NCBI GenBank assembly: GCA_051453625.1
Contig: JBOZIK010000001.1
Location: 21,455,521-21,476,552 of the forward strand
Source of the DNA: Welwitschia mirabilis
Taxonomy: Eukaryota; Gnetophyta; Gnetopsida; Welwitschiales
Direction of reading: 5' to 3'
Length of the DNA: 21,032 nt
Shown piece by piece: positions 9,730 to 18,828 of the stretch (its first letter is position 1; each line of letters begins with the position of its first letter). Under the pieces are notes generated by a model, which made no database searches, was not told the origin of the DNA, and saw nothing but the letters and a program-made list of their open reading frames with translations. Made by a program: the position numbers and the translations under genes.

Positions 9730-11600
9730 TAATAGGGATGGTTTATTTTTGTTTTCTTCTTATTAAGTCTTTTTATAAATTAGAATACCTTAGGTTGAAA
9801 AATTTTAAAATGGTAAGTTGATGCTTACATTTTACATTAAGGCTTTCAAATAATCATCAAAAATAGGGTTTCTGTTAATACTATCAAGCCATGGAATAGT
9901 ATGTATTTTTTGTGAAGGATTTTTTTTAATTACTTAATGAAGAGGGAAAGGAATGATTTTCTAGGATTTTTATGTCCTCTTCCTCATCATTCTTATCACT
10001 TTGTGATGTGAAAGCCTCATGAGTAGGAGGAGTTGTATCATTTCCACTTCTTGTCGTTACCTTACAATCTTTTCTTACTTCGTTAGAGTTCTATAAAGGT
10101 TGAGTGGCAAGAGGCCCTTGTTATTATTGGTTGGCAAGTATGGTTTTTTGTAAAATGCTCACAAGGTTTTTTATGTTGGTATTTATCTTTTCTTACATTT
10201 TCCTCAACTCCTCAATGAAATTCCTAAGAGGATCACTATGGTTTTGAGAGTTGGATGGGCTTACCAAGTTTTTGAGTTGTTAGATTGAAAGTTTAAGTTC
10301 TCAAATCTATTTCTAAAAGATTGGAAGTTAGGATGGTGTGTTTGAAAATTTTTAGAGTTTAGTTATTCACTCATCCTATGTTAAAAATTATTGTGATTTT
10401 TAACTTATTTTTTGTTATGATTTTGACCGTAGTTTGAAGATTTTTGATTAAATACATAAACTTTCTCATATATTTTCTTCTTGTAGGTAGGAAGTAAGGG
10501 AAAATCTTTTGAGACATCATAGCTATCTTCATACAAATCACAAGTAGGAACTACAACTTCACTCTTCTCAGTTATTACTTTAACATCAAGAATCATTTGG
10601 ATGTATTTTTTTAAGGTGGAGGTAAAATCTGTAATGATACTAGTTGGCTCATTTTCGGCTCTTATTTTATTTTTTTTCATGTTTTATCTCTTTTAGATCT
10701 TTAATGATTTGGTCTATAGTTTAGTTTTTTCTAGGTGAGATTTTAGGCCATGTTAATTTACATCCACCCAATATTCTAATACTTTTCAAGAATCATCTAA
10801 GGTTTGATTCAATAAGTTTCCTTCATAAGAAAAATCTACAAGTTTCTTTATATGACTATTTAACCCATTGTAAAAATAGTCAACTAGCTCTACCTATGAA
10901 AAAGCATCTACAGGGTTCAAATATAAAGCAATAAATAATCTCTTATAGGTAGAGGTAAAATCTTTGTTAGGCATTTATTGGAAGTTGGTGACTTCTTTCT
11001 TATGTTTCCAAATGATAATTTCACTCATGAATCTCTTGATAAAGGCTTCTTGAACTTAACTATAATATTTTAGACTTTGTGGGAAATTGTTCTAAGACAA
11101 AAAGATAACCATGTAGGTTCTATCACTTATACATTTCTTATTGTTTCCAGAAATGAGGATAAGTTGTTTTATACTAGTGATGTGTTGTGAAGTATTTTTA
11201 TCAAATTCTTTACTAAATGTAGGATAAGCATTTAGGTTATGGAGTTCTATATCATCACTGAGAGATAAGTTAAAAGGTTTTTGGATTTCACATTTTTTAT
11301 TTGATATAAGATCTCTACAAGTAACATGGGTATTAGTTTGAAAAGGAGTAATAGTAGGGGTTCCAATGATAAGAATTGGATTTGGTGAAATGGGTTGTTT
11401 AAGCTTTTGGGCTGAGGTAGATATGGTAGCAAAATCAAACTCTGTAGAAATAAAAGTGGAAATTGTAAGAATTTTNNNNNNNNNNNNNNNNNNNNNNNNN
11501 NNNNNNNNNNNNNNNNNNNNNNNNNNNNNNNNNNNNNNNNNNNNNNNNNNNNNNNNNNNNNNNNNNNNNNNNNNNNNNNNNNNNNNACCAGATTTAATCA
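9730..11600 (-). pseudogene. gag region of element 1 (broken)
   Basis: Gag builds the virus-like particle. The N-terminal part (11092-11475, upstream interrupted by the N gap 11476-11586) contains 'NLNAYPTFSKEFDKNTSQHI', resembling the start of the plant retrotransposon gag domain. The middle (about 10690-11090), in several frames, gives 'MPNKDFTSTYKRLFIALYLN' and 'VDYFYNGLNSHIKKLVDFSY', typical of that domain. The open frame 10405-10680 ends it and holds a decayed zinc-knuckle region ('TCDLYEDSYDVSKDF', about 10498-10545). Further on come 'TTRSG' (about 10060) and 'NVSINLPF' (about 9815), landmarks usually seen between gag and protease. Order and spacing match element 2. Confidence 0.82.
11476..11586. 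other. 111-N assembly gap
   Basis: The only gap not exactly 100 N long, and its flanks are not duplicated. It may be a sized gap. It lies in the gag N-terminal region. Confidence 0.95.
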
Positions 11601-11601
11601 T

Positions 11602-12062
11602 TCATTCTCAGTCTTAACCTATAAAAGTGCCATCTTTGTTATTGTCTAGATGATATTCTAAATGATAAAAACAGAGAAACCACAAAAAAGGAAAAAGTAA
11701 AAAATAGAAATAAAAAATTGACTCTAATAAAAAACTCAAAATATAGACTATTATCCACCTGTGTCATTTGGATGGCCAAGGGGACGATAAGATAAAACCC
11801 TAAAAATTTTAACAGAAAATTGAAATAAAAAATTTATGACATAGAGGCTATCATCATTGCACATCATCTAGACAATGAAGCAGATGACAAACTATTTATT
11901 GCAGGACAGAAAAAATAGACTTCAATTTGAAAAATAGAAAACTGACTCTACAAGAATGGAAAACCTGCACTATTGTAGATACTATTACACCCCTACTATA
12001 GTAAGCATCTAAATTGAAATACTTACTAAAGTAACAAAAACTCTCAAACTTCTAAACAGCCT
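11602..12062 (-). other. 5' leader of element 1
   Basis: Untranslated stretch between primer site and gag. It corresponds to 18466-18807 in element 2. It carries three members of the 14-bp palindrome family (11641-11654, 11763-11776, 11863-11876). No open frame is conserved. Confidence 0.65.
11641..11876. repeat. Three decayed palindromes in the leader
   Basis: ATTGTCTAGATGAT (11641-11654), GTCATTTGGATGGC (11763-11776) and ATCATCTAGACAAT (11863-11876). Each is an inverted repeat with one to three mismatched arms, and they are spaced about 100-120 bp apart. Confidence 0.6.
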
Positions 12063-12080
12063 TCCCTGGAAGTGATGCCA
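12063..12080 (-). promoter_or_regulatory. Primer binding site, tRNA-Asp type (decayed), element 1
   Basis: The minus strand reads TGGCATCACTTCCAGGGA, 12 of 18 bases matching the complement of the plant tRNA-Asp 3' end (TGGCGCCGTTGCCGGGGA). Most differences are C-to-T or G-to-A, as expected from decay of methylated cytosines. It sits 3 bases from the TG that ends the LTR at 12084, the normal position for a minus-strand primer site. Confidence 0.75.
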
Positions 12081-12099
12081 AGATGTTGCAGTGCATATT

Positions 12100-12894
12100 N
12101 NNNNNNNNNNNNNNNNNNNNNNNNNNNNNNNNNNNNNNNNNNNNNNNNNNNNNNNNNNNNNNNNNNNNNNNNNNNNNNNNNNNNNNNNNNNNNNNNNNNG
12201 AAAAATGCTATATTTACTCTTGTACTTTGCCCCTTGTAGAAAACATTAATGAACTTTTCATGCATCATTCTTTGAGTTTATTAGTACTTAAGTTTAACAC
12301 ATCCATTTTAACATTACTTTCTCGAATTGTGCATATACATTTTTATTTTCTAAACTATCACTATTACGTTTTATGATTTGTTTATGTATATGACATTTAT
12401 TAGTTCTATGATGATGTGTTTAAGTAGAGGGCTTATGAATACATCAGTGAATGTATTAATTAATGTATTTTTGATGTTTATTCCTACATGATAAAATTGA
12501 AGTCAAATTCTATTTTTTCAGTTGCTGATTATCTTAGTTAATTTAGCACACAATATAGTTGATTGCTCACTTTCTTAGGGACTGACAAGCTAATTAGGAG
12601 GCTATGTTATAATAAAAATTTATAGGAATTTGATGATGTATTTAGAGTACTTTTGCAAGACATTTATACAAGTTTGGATGCAATTCTGATAATTATGGAG
12701 AATGGATAAGATGATCGTACAAACACGTAATTCTTAACATATTTGGAGGCATTTTAGACATGTTTTAGTACTTAGTATATTGGAGAAAGATCAATGATGA
12801 AGAAGGCTGATTTCCTTTAGCTGAAGAGCTTTGGAAGGGTATCATTTCTACTATCATCCCCATGACATATGAGACAATATTTTCCCATTATGAT
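12100..12894. other. Extra segment inside the middle LTR, with a 100-N gap (12100-12199)
   Basis: The LTR end 'tgttgcagtgcatatt' (12084-12099) is followed by 100 N, then about 695 bp without counterpart in the right LTR, and then a second LTR-end-like sequence 'tgttgtagtacatatttatg' at 12895, from which LTR similarity continues. The segment is either a nested insertion whose edges are hidden by the gap or a misjoined contig. No coding motif is visible. A plus-strand stretch near 12800-12890 ('gaagaaggctgatttccttt') has the feel of another retroelement's LTR edge, but I cannot assign it. Confidence 0.5.
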
Positions 12895-13611
12895 TGTTGT
12901 AGTACATATTTATGTAATGTTTACATCTTGAGTAGAATCCTATTAATCACAAATAATAATGTAGAAACACAACATATTAATATAGATAGGAGTTGACCAG
13001 AATGTCGTAATCCATCGAAGGCCAAAGTAGGAAATAAGAGAGTTGATTTCAAAAAAGAAACACAGGTAACCTAATCTATAAAAATAACTTGCAATGCATG
13101 AAAATAAAATGAAATACACTTGTGCAAAGATAATCTATGTAAAGGAAATAACAATTCACTTAACGTAAACTAACAAAGCATAACCTTAACAAAGATTGCT
13201 CTCATAATCTATATCACAAGAGAAACTATCATCGGATCTCAAGAAACATAAGCTATGAGGGAAAGGATCATTCACACACTAAAGCATAAAAAGAAAATGT
13301 TTTATATTAGAAATCATACTGCATCTGTATTACAAAGTATTCACACCTCAATAAAAGAAATATCATCCTACACCAAGAAAACATCTCTCTGGAACTATAA
13401 GATGGTTCTCTAGACCTTTGATATTCTGTCACAAGAACTTTATATGCAAATGAAGACTAAGAGTAGTCCAGGGGAAGATCTCTACTTATTGACTAAAGAC
13501 ATAAAATAGTACAAATAGAAAAGCATGGTAAACCATAATGATCGCGCAGAGAGAAATGAAAATAGAAGTGTTGAAATTTTAGTAAATGTTCAGTATGAGC
13601 GTTATAATAAT

Positions 13612-13738
13612 GTCATCTAGTTGATTGTCCATATGATAAAGAAGATGATGCCACCTCATAATCGATTCATATCAGCTGTTAGTTAGATCTCAGTTGGCAT
13701 CCAGTTAGCATAGTCATTTGTACTATCATTTGAATGAT
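13612..13738. repeat. Three palindromes in the middle LTR
   Basis: GTCATCTAGTTGAT (13612-13625) overlaps ATTGTCCATATGAT (13624-13637) by two bases, and ATCATTTGAATGAT lies at 13725-13738. The equivalent LTR position in element 2 has a perfect palindrome at 19813-19826. Confidence 0.6.
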
Positions 13739-13983
13739 TAGATGGACAATGGCCTTCACTAATTCTTTAGTTATTACATTATCCTTGATGTTTACAAGAA
13801 GTTATCATCAGAATATAAAGTATTCATATTTTCTTAGAATACATTTGAATTATCATGGAGATTGCACATTTTAATCCTTTTCATACTAACTCTCTATTGT
13901 TAGGGAAACCAAGCATTTACTTGTCTATTTACCTATAAAACAGCTCAGAATACCCTATCAAATATGTGTAAGTTGATATTACA

Positions 13984-14925
13984 ACAACATATCTATCCTA
14001 AATTTAAACCTAGAGAACCCTCATAAAAGAGATCATAAAATCACCTTATTAACAATGCATGACATAATACAAAAACTTCATAAAGTACCACTCAAATAGG
14101 TAGTGACTATGGTGATGCTAAGTAATTAATATTTTCAAATAAGAAATGTTTTCAAATATTGAATGATAAAATTAAAAGCTACTTAGAAATGGACTCACTT
14201 GCTCACACCCCAACACACACCCAAATTCTTAAAAGTAAAATGATCATGTAGAAACACTATAAGTTGAATGCGTCTTGAAAATAAGAAATGCCTCTGATGA
14301 TACTAAGAACATCACTGATCACATAGCCTTAAGTATTTATTATTAATCCATGATGAGAGGAGTGCAACCACAGTCAGAGAAGTAAAAATCCATGAAGCAT
14401 GGTCAATTGACCTCCCAATAGAGTTCTCATAACTACTAATACTATCAAAGATCCCTCTTGAGAAAATTCACCCTAGTGTAATAGGATGTCATGGTGATCA
14501 TGTATTTGCATAGAAATAATAGATAATGATAATTATTCCTTTTTTAGTACTTCTCAAAATAAATTTCACATAACCACACACTTTCAAAGATGAAGGTAAA
14601 GAACTGAGATGAAAAATAAGAAAGAACATCCCAAACAATTAAAGACTTATACCATTGAGAGAAAACACAAAAAAGTAAAGCATCTTCCTTGAAAATGAAG
14701 TTCATAAATATTTGAATGTCTTAAAATTCAATAAATCCAACATTATCACTTTGAAATGACTAAGTAATAATTACTATTCATGCTAACTTTATAAAGTAAA
14801 ATAATAGTTAATTTTTAAATATGTCTAATTGATAGCATGATATCCACCAAAAGAATTAGCAAAGAAATAATTTACACAATAGTAGAAGAACTTTCAAAAT
14901 AATTGCTTATACCATGTTCAAGGTT
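13984..14925 (-). repeat. 3' non-coding region of element 2
   Basis: Collinear with about 5000-5950. The most conserved block (14290-14450) contains the perfect palindrome GGTCAATTGACC (14401-14412). Unlike element 1, similarity stops at 13984, where the LTR begins, so this copy lacks the rest of the 1.4-kb spacer and the envelope-like region. No clean polypurine tract is visible next to the LTR. Confidence 0.75.
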
Positions 14926-15050
14926 TAATGGCTTATGAATGTTTATCCCTTGTCCTTGTTTTTTAATTTTCCTAATGTTCAATTTAGAAACCTCAACTAA
15001 AACATTAAAAATGTACTCTCTCTAAAAACCAAGGACAAAAATCATAATAA
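14926..15050 (-). pseudogene. Integrase C-terminal remnant of element 2
   Basis: A short minus-strand reading, 'EYIFNVLVEVSKLNIRKIKK', lines up with 'EKVHFNDLVEILDLETREI' at the end of element 1's integrase, and the DNA on both sides is collinear with element 1 (5950-6090). Only the tail of the protein is present; the similarity fades near 15055. Confidence 0.65.
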
Positions 15051-15054
15051 CATA

Positions 15055-15905
15055 AAATCCAAGGAAATACCAAAGAAAATTAAAAAAATAAGTTTTATTT
15101 AGATCCTAAAGTCTACTCAATACTTTATTTATAAGAAAGAAAAAGAAAACTTTATTTTCATAATGCTATGATCCTAGGGTGATTTACTTTCTTGGAAAAA
15201 TGAGGATCAAATCAAAAAGAGACCAATTAATAACACATAAAAGGTACATATGCATGATAAGATATCATTTTAACATTACAAAATTGATTTGCAATATTAA
15301 AGATAAAGCATTTAAATAGTTTATGAAAGAATAATCTCTTATCAGATGCATAGTATAAAGAATTTCAATTATAAATTTCATCTAAAGATTGATATTAAGA
15401 ATTAAAAAAATTAATGTTGCTATTAGGAATCAAAAAATTTAGAGAAAGATTCTTAAGATAAACGAATAACATAGGTTTAATATACTTAAGAAGTCTTGTA
15501 AACTTTAGTTTTAAATATGAATTATCAAAAATATAAGTTTTTCTAAAATTTAAAAGTTCAATATATCCCAAGTCATACTCTAAAAATAGTTATCATTAGA
15601 GGCATAAGCTAAAGTGGACTTGGTAGAAAATGAAAGGATGTTTCTTTAAGTGTTTTTAAAAGAATATAATGAAGGAACATGGATAGACTCTTTAGTTTTA
15701 ATTACTATATTAGAAAAGATAAAAAGATAAGTCTACTTTTTATTAAGTTTGGTATAAATTTTATAGGTTCTTTATTATTCCTCCTCTCCTCATTATTCCC
15801 TTTGTTTTATATGTTGAATCGTTTTTATATTTTTTAATCAGTAACTATATCTTTTCTTTTTTTAGTATTTTTATTTTATTTTGTTAAAATTTTGATTTTT
15901 TTTTT
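15055..15905. other. Unassigned AT-rich stretch replacing the RT-integrase region
   Basis: I find no RT, RNase H or integrase motif and no counterpart in element 1. It has long A- and T-rich runs, ending in a run of T (about 15898-15908). It could be filler from an illegitimate recombination, a nested non-coding insertion, or pol sequence decayed beyond recognition. Confidence 0.5.
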
Positions 15906-15912
15906 TTTACTA

Positions 15913-16215
15913 TCATCCGATACTATGTCTAGATGACTTAAGTGGACAATGATATTTATAAGAGAATTTTTCCATTAAGTTCACATGTTGGACTTGGTTT
16001 CTATTAACAGATTTCACTTCTTCATCCTCATAATTAAAACTATTTATTTTTGTTGGATTATTATGAAAAATTAACTCTTGTAGCATTCTCATTCTCTCTT
16101 GACCTAGGTGATGTTGTACGAATAAAGTTGGTTTACCTCTTTGTTCCAAGTTTTCCTCATCATCCATATCTTTCTCTATAGATTGAAACTCTGATAGTGT
16201 ACTTCTTATTACCAA
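15913..16215 (-). pseudogene. Acidic post-protease reading frame, element 2
   Basis: A 100-codon open frame, highly charged ('EKDMDDEENLEQRGKP', 'NYEDEEVKSVNRNQ'), starts within the protease remnant in a shifted frame (its first codons overlap the end of the protease similarity) and continues into what should be the protease-RT linker. It is probably a frameshifted continuation of the polyprotein rather than a gene. No known domain is seen. A palindrome copy lies near its end (15924-15937). Confidence 0.5.
15924..15937. repeat. Decayed 14-bp palindrome
   Basis: TATGTCTAGATGAC, with a partial copy 'atcatccgatac' just upstream (15913). It lies at the edge of the unassigned stretch, an unusual place for this motif family. 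Confidence 0.5.
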
Positions 16216-16590
16216 TGTGACATTTCATTAATCTAGTTTGTGTGTCTATGATGTAGTGGACGGCTATACAAAAGGCTCTTCTTAGAAGTAGTGGGTAACT
16301 TCCATCATGTTATAGTTCAATTATAACCACATATATGGGTCTAAGGCTTCTTCTATTTAGATAACTAAGTTTTTAATGATCCCTGTGGGTTTCCTAGTTA
16401 ATGTATTAACTAATTCTAAGGTGATTTGTATAGATTCAATTATTTTTTCTAACCCAAGTCTTTTACATATGTGAAAAGCCATAATGTTTACACTTTATCC
16501 TATGTCAATTAAAGCTTTTCTAATTTTCTTATTCCCTTCTAAAGTAATACTAGTTGTAGCTGTCTCAATCTCTTTAAATTTAGAAGTCTT
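16200..16590 (-). pseudogene. Aspartic protease (retropepsin-like) of element 2
   Basis: On the minus strand, 'GNKKIRKALIDIG' (about 16500-16535) is followed by a stop where Ala of the active-site motif should be, then 'SVNIMAFHICKRLGLEKIIE' and 'ELVNTLTRKPTGIIKNLVI' (about 16355-16410). After a frameshift, 'GSYPLLLRRAFCIAVHYIID' (about 16235-16300) matches 'GGYPLLLGRSFSIIAHYIID' of element 1. The catalytic Asp is kept here but the frame is broken. Together with element 1 this shows both derive from one family. Confidence 0.85.
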
Positions 16591-16599
16591 ATTTATGAA

Positions 16600-18465
16600 T
16601 AAGTTTAAAATAGATTTTGCAAAGAAAACTCTGCTAGGTATAGTATGTTTTTATTTTATTTTAACTAGTCTTTCCACAACTTAGCATACTTAGGATTTTC
16701 TTGCAAGAGTTTTTGAAAGGATAAATTAATATTAACATCTTGCATTAAGGCTATTAAATAATTAGTAAAAGTAGGATTGGTTTTTAATCTATCAAGTGAA
16801 GGATTAGCTTATCTTTTCTTTTGTTATCTGAAATTGAAAGAAAATTATATGTTTCTAAGATTTCTATATCATCCTATTCCTTACCTTTTTCATCATTTTT
16901 GGAAGTTGGAGACTCATAGATAGGTGGTATTGTATCAATTACTTTAAAATCTCTTTTTACTTTATTTGGTTTTAAAAAAGTTTGAGTTGTAAGAGATTCT
17001 TATGCTCTTTGATTACCCTAACATTATTTGCGGGAATACATTAATTAAATTTTCAATGTTTGTGTTATTTTTTCTTAGTCTTTTAATAACTAATTCATTC
17101 TGATTTTATTGAAAATTTGAGGATCTTGAATTATTTGGTTGAGAGCTTAAGTTCTTAAACCTATTCTGAAAAGATTTTCAATTTGATTGTCCACTTATTC
17201 CTTTTTGATATTACATTTGATTTTCAAAGCTTTAAGGCCTTAGTTAAATGCATATATTTCTTTGAACATTTTCTCTTTACATCTTGATAACAAGAGACAT
17301 TATTTTATTGGATGAGAGTTATCTTTGCATATATCATATGTTGATATTACATCCTTTTCAATTGCTATGTTTACATCTAGAATCATTTGAGTGTATTTTC
17401 CTAAAAAATTAGTAAAATCCTTAATCAAATTGGTCGAATTATTTTGTTCTTCCTCCTTATCATTTTTTACTTCTTTTAAGTATTTTATAATTTAACCTAT
17501 AGTTAAATTATCTTTAAAAGTTGATTTAGGCCAAGTTTGACCAATTATAATAAGATCTTTCAATAATGTCTATAAATTATCTAAGTCTAAGTTCATCAAG
17601 TTGCCACCATAAGAAAGATCTACAAGTTGTTTGTTTCCCTATGCAATGCACTTTAAAAAATGATCTATTAATTTTTCTTTAGGCAATTCTTAATAGGATT
17701 TAAATGAGTAGCTATAATAAAACATTCATATGTTGTGGCATAATCCTCATTATGTTGTTGTTAAATGTTTGTAACTTCTTTTCTTATTTTTTACATTATG
17801 CTCTCACTCATGAATCTTTGATTAAAATCTTCTTGTAGTTGACTTTAGGTTTTAGAACTTTTATGAGATATGGTTTTAAGTGAAAGTTTTACTTTGTCTA
17901 TAAGTGTGATAGCAAAGATGATCATGTAAGTTCTATCACTAATTCATTTTTTTCCATTTCTAAAGTGAACATAATTATTCTATGTTGACAAGATGTTGAA
18001 AAGGATCTTTATTATGTTATTCTGAAGATATTGGATATATGTTCAAGTTCTTTAATTCTACATCATCATTAAGAGTTAAGTTAAAATGGTTTTGGATTTT
18101 ACATTTCTATTGGCAATTAAATCCTCAAGTAAAAAGTTTATGTTTTCATTATAATTTATATTAGAAGTTTCTATCATGATTGGAGTGTTAGATGATGCTA
18201 CTTATTTTTGTTCTTGTATTGTATTTAAATTAAATAAAGAAAATGATTTGCTTCTACACTATTGCTTCTTTTAAAAAATCATATTCTAAAATAATGAAAT
18301 ATTTTTTTTAATTCTTGGAATTCTTTGCATACCTTGGGTATGCATACTTGGGTTAAGCTTGAAATCAACTAGACCTTCTCTTATATTTTTCTCAATCAAG
18401 CTTCACTCCCTTAGATACTTCATATGTATGTTTAATAATGTGTCTATAATTATCGTCTTTGTCAT
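16600..18465 (-). pseudogene. gag region of element 2 (broken)
   Basis: A possible start codon is at 18463-18465, giving 'MTKTIIIDTLLNIHMKYLRE' before the first stop. Then come 'LVDFKLNPSMHTQGMQRI' (about 18330-18390), 'DFNQRFMSESIM' (about 17815-17850) and a zinc-knuckle-like stretch 'YDICKDNSHPIK' (about 17305-17340) spaced C-x2-C-x4-H-x4-C except that the first Cys is Tyr. Landmark order agrees with element 1's gag. Frameshifts and stops are frequent throughout. Confidence 0.75.
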
Positions 18466-18807
18466 TTTCTGGACAATATCTTGGATGATTACTTTACAAA
18501 AAACAAAAAATAGAAAATAGAAAAAAATAGAGACAAAACCATAATAAAAACTGACAGTCATTCGCCCATGTCATCTGAATGACAAAGGATATGATATCAA
18601 CCTATTAGGCAATAGAAAACCAATAACAAAATGCTATAAAAAAATTCTTAAAAAAACCCTAACCTTAGACCATGATTCATTTATGTCATCTGTATGATAG
18701 ATAGGATAATGAAATGTTTTTTGTAGAATGAAAAATTAAACAACTATAGAAAGAAAAATTGTGGTATTTACAGTAAAAATATAACACTACTACACTCCTT
18801 GCAGTCT
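18466..18807 (-). other. 5' leader of element 2
   Basis: Non-coding stretch between gag and the primer site, with two palindromes (18570-18583, 18685-18698) at positions comparable to those in the leader of element 1. The minus-strand open frame 18686-18880 spans the primer site and is not coding. Confidence 0.65.
18570..18698. repeat. Two palindromes in the leader of element 2
   Basis: GTCATCTGAATGAC (18570-18583) and GTCATCTGTATGAT (18685-18698), 115 bp apart, similar to the spacing in the leader of element 1. Confidence 0.65.
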
Positions 18808-18825
18808 TTCCTAGGAATGGTGCTA
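18808..18825 (-). promoter_or_regulatory. Primer binding site, tRNA-Asp type (decayed), element 2
   Basis: The minus strand reads TAGCACCATTCCTAGGAA, 11 of 18 bases matching the tRNA-Asp complement. Its mismatches are largely at different positions from those in the element 1 site, so the two copies support the same ancestral sequence. It lies 3 bases from the LTR end at 18829. Confidence 0.7.
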
Positions 18826-18828
18826 AGA

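Larger units (their letters stand above)
5960..13983 (-). mobile_element. Ty3/gypsy LTR retrotransposon 1 (degenerate, near-complete gag-pol)
   Basis: Minus-strand order is LTR (12084-13983), tRNA-Asp-like primer site, leader, gag, protease, linker, RT, RNase H, integrase: the gene order of Ty3/gypsy elements, since integrase comes last. The 3' part continues left of 5960 through non-coding DNA and an envelope-like remnant to at least 2700; no 3' LTR is visible in the window, so the left limit given is only the end of pol. All domains are interrupted by stops and frameshifts. The primer site, envelope-like ORF and RT motif suggest the Athila/Tat branch, an inference. Confidence 0.85.
12084..13983 (-). 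repeat. Middle LTR, shared by elements 1 and 2
   Basis: The plus strand starts TG (12084) and ends CA (13983), as LTRs do. From about 12895 to 13983 it aligns collinearly with the right LTR (18829-20063): for example 'aacatattaatatagatagg' against 'aacatactaatatagataag', and 'aataccctat' near the end of both. On its left is the primer site of element 1; on its right is the 3' region of element 2. It therefore acts as 5' LTR of one and 3' LTR of the other. The first 811 bp include an N gap and a segment with no match in the right LTR. Palindromes lie at 13612-13637 and 13725-13738. Confidence 0.8.

Noticed and set aside
16484-16684. 66-codon plus-strand open frame
   Set aside because: It is antisense to the protease active-site region of element 2.
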